Assembly (NCBI GenBank): GCA_017619445.1 | Contig: JAFZSI010000066.1 | Span: forward strand, 1-49,212 | DNA length: 49,212 nt | DNA from: Prevotella sp. | GTDB lineage: Bacteria; Bacteroidota; Bacteroidia; Bacteroidales; Bacteroidaceae | Reading direction: 5' to 3' | Shown here: positions 44,877 through 49,212 of the stretch, piece by piece | Position numbering within the stretch: the stretch's first letter is position 1 | Layout: each line of letters starts with the position of its first letter | Position numbers and translations under genes: made by a program | The notes under the pieces: model-generated | The model's input: the letters and a program-made list of their open reading frames with translations, nothing else | Told to the model about the DNA's origin: nothing | Databases searched by the model: none

Positions 44877-45833
44877 CTATATTTTCTTGATAAGCGGTTT
44901 AAAGAAGGTTATGAACTTCTCTGTGAACTCCCTATACCAAGAAAAGACTTCCTGTTGCACATCTGGGTCGCCCAGATTACATTTCTTATACATATCTATT
45001 GTTGAAGCTTTCTTACCATCGAGTCTTCGCCAAGTCAACGTGGCACCAATTTTATCGTCGGCTTCATCTTTATATTTCACCAACGCATCAAATATCTTTT
45101 TGTCTGCATCATCCCACATGTAAAGCTGTATCGTTGCTTTCTGCTCTCTTTTGTTAAGGAGAAGGGATATGTGAACGCCTCCTATTCCCATTGCAATACT
45201 CATCCAATGATCATACGAGGCGCTACGCGTTCTGAACAACTTCGAGGGATTGTTGTTCATATAATCAACAAAGGCACTCCAGTATTCATAATTGAACACC
45301 TTGCCTTCTGTATGTCCTTCGTTCGATGACTGAGAACTGCGAACATCCTTGCTCCATCCATTAGGCTTGGCTATCACGTTAAACATCGGGGCTGCAGGAC
45401 TATCTCCAATCTTAATCAACTCAATTTCAACCCCAAAGAAATTGAACTCCTTGTCCGTGATGCGATTCAGCCAGTCAATAGCAGCACGATGTTCCTCTGT
45501 GAAGCGTTCTGCTATCCAAATAATGGTGACAGCATCAAGACCAGCTGCATAGGTAAGAATCTGTCCCAAATGGTTGTGGTCGGTCTTTTCCAATTGGTTT
45601 TCAATAAGCACAAACTTGTCGGTGCCTGGGTCAACGCAAAGAATATCAGCACGGAAAGGTCCGACATGCTCTTCTTGAGACTTCACTTCCAACTCATTCA
45701 TGCCAAGTGCATCTGCCAAAAGGGCTATGTTCTCTTCTGAAGCTAACCAAGGTGTAAAGTCACTTGCCTCGTTCTGCCAACACGAACGCAGGTCAACCTT
45801 TGTAATCTTTGAAAGTTTAATTGAAGTTGCCAT
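44877..45833 (-). CDS. DUF4268 protein, nuclease-like (probable restriction-system partner)
   Basis: 318 residues from the ATG at 45833 (MATSIKLSKITKVDLRSCWQ). A PD-(D/E)xK-like core is visible at FRADILCVDPGTDKFVLIENQLEKTDHNHLGQ, where the usual ExK reads ENQ. The C-terminal half (EYWSAFVDYMNNNPSKLF, LTWRRLDGKKASTIDMY) matches the DUF4268 region as I remember it. These proteins often lie beside DNA methyltransferase genes, and here the partner is a truncated methyltransferase gene. Function is not established; restriction or DNA-repair roles are both possible. Base composition is more AT-rich than neighbours. A 295-nt structured leader precedes it. Confidence 0.75.
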   Translation of the reverse strand: MATSIKLSKITKVDLRSCWQNEASDFTPWLASEENIALLADALGMNELEVKSQEEHVGPFRADILCVDPGTDKFVLIENQLEKTDHNHLGQILTYAAGLDAVTIIWIAERFTEEHRAAIDWLNRITDKEFNFFGVEIELIKIGDSPAAPMFNVIAKPNGWSKDVRSSQSSNEGHTEGKVFNYEYWSAFVDYMNNNPSKLFRTRSASYDHWMSIAMGIGGVHISLLLNKREQKATIQLYMWDDADKKIFDALVKYKDEADDKIGATLTWRRLDGKKASTIDMYKKCNLGDPDVQQEVFSWYREFTEKFITFFKPLIKKI

Positions 45834-46128
45834 AACGATTGATAGGTTTAAAGTTATTGCATCTACTATCAATCGCGCTAAAACGCAAAGAGCGTGATGC
45901 ACTTTGCGCATAGCAAGAGGCAAGCCTCGCATTGGTACCCCTTATCCTCCAACAGTTTGCACCACGCCTAAGCGTTGTGCATTGCTATACTTGGAGGATA
46001 CAAATAACCCATACGAGTCTTTGTCACATATTATTCGTGTTTGTTATACCTAAGATAGTTTGCGAGGCTTCTTGGCTGAACGCGAAATAATAGCGAATGC
46101 TTTCTTTGTTCGGATTTCTCCCCGAACT
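45834..46128 (-). promoter_or_regulatory. Long structured 5' leader of the DUF4268 gene (candidate cis-regulatory RNA)
   Basis: From the predicted start near 46128 to the ATG at 45833 the RNA can form several perfect stems: GUUCGG/CCGAAC (46127-46122 with 46113-46108); a long-range AAGCCUCGCA/UGCGAGGCUU pair, 10 bp (46070-46061 on the plus strand with 45931-45922); AUCCUCCAA/UUGGAGGAU, 9 bp (45999-45991 with 45952-45944), enclosing UGCAC/GUGCA and ACGC/GCGU; CGCAAAG/CUUUGCG, 7 bp (45908-45902 with 45890-45884); and GAUUGAUAG/CUAUCAAUC, 9 bp (45874-45866 with 45845-45837), ending 3 nt before the ATG. The last stem sits where it could hide the ribosome start region. I recognise no known RNA family. 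Confidence 0.6.
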
Positions 46129-46133
46129 GAGGG

Positions 46134-46165
46134 CAAAGATAATCAAATTTCAAATAAGAAACAAA
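46134..46165 (-). promoter_or_regulatory. Promoter of the structured leader and DUF4268 operon
   Basis: On the minus strand TTTG (46165-46162), 20 nt and TAtcTTTG (46141-46134) followed by CCC form an exact match to the Bacteroidota consensus. Confidence 0.7.
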
Positions 46166-46335
46166 TGTAGAAGATAGTTTTATTCAAATTTAATTAGAAA
46201 AGTTTGTTTATCTCCCGTATTCTTGCCGTTTTTCCTCCTGTCTGTTTTTTGTGCACAATTTGTGCACAGAATTTTCAATTTTAACATTTGAACCGCAAAC
46301 CCGCGTGTAATGATTGTAAAGATACGCTTTGCAAT

Positions 46336-46445
46336 CATATACCTATACTTTACGGCAGCAAAGTGTAGGTTTACGTTGAAATTTTCTAGAGAATTTGTAA
46401 GTAAAGCATGATGATGTTTCTGCCAAGCAAATTTTGTAGAGAATA
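46336..46445. repeat. 21-bp units with inverted core (array D)
   Basis: Two 21-bp units (46336-46356, 46357-46377) precede AAATTTTCTAGAGAATTT (46379-46396), the exact reverse complement of the core of arrays A and B. A weaker second copy, AAATTTTGTAGAGAAT, lies at 46430-46445. Confidence 0.75.
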
Positions 46446-46472
46446 ACTCATAGCTTGGCGAGCTCCCCCTTG

Positions 46473-46489
46473 CCCCCCGGTGGGGGGCT
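46473..46489. repeat. C/G-run hairpin
   Basis: GCCCCCC (46473-46479) and GGGGGGC (46483-46489) pair perfectly around GGT, in the context CTCCCCCTTGCCCCCC. It recalls the outer palindromes of the DUF559 element at 26016 but carries no nuclease gene. Confidence 0.6.
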
Positions 46490-46529
46490 TTCTCACACAG
46501 AGGAACGGAGGGAACAGACTAGGCACGTT

Positions 46530-46760
46530 TGTTAGGGAGTTATTTGGAGTTAATGGGAGTTAACCCGACTGCGTCGGTTGAAGTTAACGGACAAATCCGC
46601 GTTTAAGCGAGAGCAAATCAAGCTTGCTTGCAATTGACCGAGCGATAGCGGATTATGTAATAGCATTCGTTTTGGTTTGAAAAAGCACATGTCCGCTAAC
46701 TCCAGAGGTCGGAGACCTCTTAACTTCCGGTAACTCCAGTTAACTCCTAAGAGGCAGGAA
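46530..46760. repeat. GTTAACTCC-rich interspersed repeat, copy 2 (inverted relative to copy 1)
   Basis: Bases 46580-46644 match the reverse complement of 29814-29878 at 59 of 65 positions. On both sides are GGAGTTA/TAACTCC strings and the hairpin AGAGGTC-gga-GACCTCT (46704-46720). No credible coding sequence. Confidence 0.75.
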
Positions 46761-46761
46761 A

Positions 46762-46990
46762 GATGCTGGAAGCATCTCCTATCAGTAACCGTAGTGTCCG
46801 AAGGACCTGCGGATAGGGATACCGACAGGCAGTCTCCCGACCCTAACGGGGTCGCCCATCTCATCGCTTGCCCATCTCCGAGTATTGGGGCACTCCGTCA
46901 GAGTGCAGTTACTCCCACTCACGTCTGTTTCCGGGGGTGCTCGCTTCGCTCGTACCCTCGGTTACTGAGAGGCGACGCTTTCAGCGTCAT
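46762..46990. repeat. Second cluster of mini-hairpins
   Basis: Successive hairpins: GATGCT-gga-AGCATC (46762-46776), CGACCC/GGGTCG (46838-46854), GCACTC-cgtca-GAGTGC (46890-46906) and GACGCT-ttc-AGCGTC (46974-46988), plus GCTCG/CGAGC-like pairs near 46940-46951. Open frames across it are not plausible proteins. It shares the style, not the sequence, of the cluster at 2562. Confidence 0.6.
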
Positions 46991-47014
46991 CAATAAAAGA
47001 AATAATGGCAAAAT

Positions 47015-47055
47015 ACAGCGAAGCGGCGGCCAGATGTTGGTCACTGCTTCGCTGT
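47015..47055 (-). terminator. Terminator of the membrane protein gene
   Basis: ACAGCGAAGC and GCTTCGCTGT form a perfect 10-bp stem around a 21-nt loop that can itself pair (GGCCA/TGGTC). On the minus strand ATTTTGCC follows. It is 48 nt past the stop at 47103. Confidence 0.65.
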
Positions 47056-47102
47056 TTATCTATGTTCCTACAGAACAGAATGAATACAAGCCGGAAAAAG
47101 GC

Positions 47103-48194
47103 CTATCGGTAGAAATAGTAATACCAATAGGTGTTGGCATAGGTATCGTGCACGGCATTCTTGCTGCTGCGCTTGTCGTGGTGCTCGCGCTGGAGTTTCA
47201 GCAGGTCGGCAAAGTCGGCTTCCATGACGGCGTTGTGGTAGTCAACCACCCGATGGGAACGCTGGCGGGTGTAGAGGGTCAGGGCCTCGCGGTAGTGCTT
47301 GGGCAGGTGGGCGGAGTCGCTCACCTCGTAGCATTTCACAAGAGTCCTGGCAAACTTATCGATGTCCTTGTCTGCGAGATAGCCGCAGAGGTCATAGTCT
47401 TTCTTGTCCCTGAGATATTGCTTGTAGAGTTCTTGCCAGGGTAGCATGATGGTTGCGGCAACGGATGTGGAGTCGCCGCGTGGCGGTATGAGAGCCTTTG
47501 AACCGCCCACGATGTTGTACTCAAACAGATGCTCGCCCAACTGGTGTTTCTTGGAGAGTGCATAGCCGCGGAGGCGTGTCAGCGACTCATCAGCGGCGAG
47601 GGATTGTTTGCCCACCTGCAAGGCTCCGTCGGTGTCACCACGCAGCAGGCGGCTCTCCACGTTCATGCGGTAGTGGAACGTGTCGTCACGGTTGCTGAAC
47701 AGGGCCACCATCAGGAACATGATGAACATAGTGAGCATGTTGACCCACATGAGGCGCGAGAAGAGGCCCGTGCCGCGTTCTTCGGTCAGGATGTCTTCTA
47801 TCTGGCGCAACACCCACACCAATGCCAGCCAAAAGAGGATGACCAACGGCAATGCCCAGAGCCAGGGGCCTATGGAGGGATGGTTGTGGAAATGGGTTCC
47901 TGCGCTGGTAAGGAATGTCAGCGCCAGCAGCGAGGGGAAATAGGTAAGCGCATGTCCGCGCCATTCGAGCCGTGTGAGGGCATAGACACCGAGTTGCAGC
48001 AGCCACAGCACGAGTGTGATGAGCAGGGCACCCACAAGGCGGTTGTAGTGCGTCTTGCCATGCGAGAGCACATGCTGGGTCATGGCGATGATGTCTGCCT
48101 GGTAGTAGTACAGGTAGAGAAATGTGAAGAGCAGAAAAACAATAGCACACACCGTCTTGACGACAGCGGTGCTATGTTGTTGGGGCTTATTCAT
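47103..48194 (-). CDS. Integral membrane protein of unknown function
   Basis: 363 residues. Five hydrophobic segments occupy the first 180 residues (for example VVKTVCAIVFLLFTFLYLYY, LVGALLITLVLWLLQLGVYA, PWLWALPLVILFWLALVWVL, MFIMFLMVALF). The rest is soluble and helical (SRLLRGDTDGALQVGKQSLA, MLPWQELYKQYLRDKKDYDL, TLYTRQRSHRVVDYHNAVME), with spacing reminiscent of tetratricopeptide repeats. It may belong to the DUF6057 type, but I am unsure. Its ATG is 92 nt from the glgB stop on the same strand, so co-transcription is possible. Confidence 0.75.
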   Translation of the reverse strand: MNKPQQHSTAVVKTVCAIVFLLFTFLYLYYYQADIIAMTQHVLSHGKTHYNRLVGALLITLVLWLLQLGVYALTRLEWRGHALTYFPSLLALTFLTSAGTHFHNHPSIGPWLWALPLVILFWLALVWVLRQIEDILTEERGTGLFSRLMWVNMLTMFIMFLMVALFSNRDDTFHYRMNVESRLLRGDTDGALQVGKQSLAADESLTRLRGYALSKKHQLGEHLFEYNIVGGSKALIPPRGDSTSVAATIMLPWQELYKQYLRDKKDYDLCGYLADKDIDKFARTLVKCYEVSDSAHLPKHYREALTLYTRQRSHRVVDYHNAVMEADFADLLKLQREHHDKRSSKNAVHDTYANTYWYYYFYR

Positions 48195-48286
48195 TATACT
48201 ATTTCACAATTATTCTATTTCACTATTATACAATTTTCAGATGGTCCAATTGTCCAATAGTCGAATCGTCCAATAGTCCAATGTTG
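48195..48286. repeat. Simple repeats between glgB and the membrane protein gene
   Basis: Irregular TTTCACTATTATACAATTT strings are followed by GTCCAATAGTCCAAT-type units with a period near 9. Same kind of low-complexity spacer as at 9297, 38820 and 40594. Confidence 0.65.
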
Positions 48287-49212
48287 TCAGTTCTTCTTCA
48301 ATACTACTGCCGAGCGTGCGGGAATGTAGAGTTTGAGCCATTCCTTGTGGTCGTTCACGTAGAGCGGGTCGTAGTTGGTGAAATGGGTGATGCTGTCGTC
48401 GGCCAGGCCGTTACCGCCAAAGGCTGTGGCGTCGGTGTTAAGCACCACATCGTAGCTGCCCGTAGGCACCAGGAAACCATAGTCGGTGAACGAGCGGCTG
48501 GGCGAAAAGTTGAACACAAACACGAGGTCGCCACGCATGAATGCCAGCACCTGGTCGCCGTCGTTGTGCCAAATCTCCTGCACGGGTGTGCTGTTGAACT
48601 TCTTCTGGCTCTTGATGACCTTGAGCATCTCGCGGTCGAAGTCGCCAAGCCAATGGTAGCACAGTTCCTTGTTGTCAACAAGATTCCACTGTCGGCGTGC
48701 GTACTTGTAACTCCATCCGTTGCCCTCGCGGGGGAAGTCAATCCATTCGGGATGTCCGAACTCGTTGCCCATGAAGTTGAGGTATCCACCGTTGATGGCT
48801 GCTGCTGTGACCAATCGAATCATCTTGTGCAGGGCTATTCCGCGGCGGGCGATTTCGTTCTCGTCGCCTTTCTTGAAGTGCCAGTACATGTCGGCGTCAA
48901 TCAACCGGAAGATGATTGTCTTGTCGCCCACCAATGCCTGGTCGTGGCTCTCGCAGTAGCTGATGGTCTTCTCGTCCGGACGGCGGTTTTTCACCTCCCA
49001 GAATATGGAGCTGGGTTTCCAGTTCTCGTCGCTCACCTCCTTGATGGTCTTAATCCAGTAGTCGGGAATATTCATGGCCATGCGGTAGTCGAATCCGTAG
49101 CCGCCATCCTCGAACTTGGCAGCAAGACCGGGCATTCCGCTCACTTCCTCGGCAATGGTAATGGCATTGGGATTGACCTCGTGGATGAGCTTGTTGGCCA
49201 ATGTCAGATAAC
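48287..49212 (-). CDS. glgB: 1,4-alpha-glucan branching enzyme, C-terminal part (runs off the window)
   Basis: The last 307 complete codons are present; the frame stays open to base 49212. GlgB makes alpha-1,6 branches in glycogen. The GH13 acid catalyst region reads ANKLIHEVNPNAITIAEEVSG, and TISYCESHDQALVGDKTIIF carries the conserved HD of the GH13 active site. GGYLNFMGNEFGHPEWIDFP and WSYKYARRQWNL match the GlgB C-terminal half of the barrel, followed by a beta-sandwich domain (LVFVFNFSPSRSFTDYGF). The nucleophile region lies outside the window. An internal TTG at 49201 is not the real start. Confidence 0.93.
   Translation of the reverse strand, partial: YLTLANKLIHEVNPNAITIAEEVSGMPGLAAKFEDGGYGFDYRMAMNIPDYWIKTIKEVSDENWKPSSIFWEVKNRRPDEKTISYCESHDQALVGDKTIIFRLIDADMYWHFKKGDENEIARRGIALHKMIRLVTAAAINGGYLNFMGNEFGHPEWIDFPREGNGWSYKYARRQWNLVDNKELCYHWLGDFDREMLKVIKSQKKFNSTPVQEIWHNDGDQVLAFMRGDLVFVFNFSPSRSFTDYGFLVPTGSYDVVLNTDATAFGGNGLADDSITHFTNYDPLYVNDHKEWLKLYIPARSAVVLKKN

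Noticed and set aside
45834-46128. Known RNA (6S RNA, tmRNA or RNase P RNA) in the leader region
   Set aside because: None of the hallmark sequences are present, and the RNA leads directly into a coding sequence.
46794-47444. 216-codon frame on the plus strand
   Set aside because: It starts in the mini-hairpin cluster and ends antisense to the membrane protein gene.

Overview
The window reads as a chromosomal segment of a Bacteroidota bacterium, most likely Prevotellaceae. The evidence is a short primary sigma factor of the Bacteroidota type, a Rho factor with a long disordered N-terminal insert, Bacteroidota-restricted families (DUF4296, DUF4301, DUF5686-like, DUF4268), and repeated promoter signatures of the form TTTG-N19-21-TAnnTTTG in place of the E. 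coli -35/-10 consensus. Assignments rest on reading the sequence; no database search was run.

Layout. 1-2415: start of a probable ISAon1-type transposase gene at the edge (minus) and an AT-rich HsdR-like nuclease/DNA methyltransferase fusion. 2416-3124: mini-hairpin repeats, then a promoter-to-terminator unit that may be a small RNA. 3125-12567 (minus): AddB and AddA (recombinational repair nuclease-helicase), an outer-membrane beta-barrel protein and RpoD. 12568-16453: a 21-bp-period repeat array, uvrA, tRNA-Thr(CGT) and tRNA-Gly(CCC). 16573-23668: a DUF4301 protein, a RelA/SpoT enzyme with a degenerate hydrolase site, a TetR regulator and a malic enzyme. 23669-27409: another repeat array and an MmeI-like restriction-modification gene. 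27620-29722: rho. 30069-35880 (minus): ileS, dksA-like, lspA, a DUF4296 lipoprotein and a 64-residue protein. 36205-39579 (minus): panB, an MFS transporter, a secreted protein and a HAD hydrolase. 39775-44610 (plus): a lipoprotein, rsmG, an MBL-fold hydrolase, ruvC, a twin-ATPase ABC protein and a small secreted protein. 44696-46165 (minus): a decayed methyltransferase gene, an intact DUF4268 nuclease-like gene and its long structured leader. 46166-47102: several repeat families. 47103-49212 (minus): a membrane protein and the C-terminal part of GlgB.

Housekeeping genes form tight operons with stop/start overlaps (addA-addB, panB-MFS, rsmG-MBL, ruvC-ABC). The accessory content is mostly DNA-modification systems, each next to repeats or insertion debris.

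The strongest unusual signal is at 26016-26489. A 474-bp (158-codon) element carries a DUF559 endonuclease domain between 40-bp inverted repeats, each containing a perfect 22-bp palindrome. It sits in frame inside the MmeI-like gene, at the methyltransferase/target-recognition junction. Removing it leaves a continuous host reading frame. Other notable items are the five-stem leader at 45834-46128, the 21-bp-period arrays beside a TCTAGA-centred core (four loci, five clear cores), the nuclease gene with a truncated partner methyltransferase at 44696-45833, and a 65-bp repeat present in two inverted copies about 17 kb apart.
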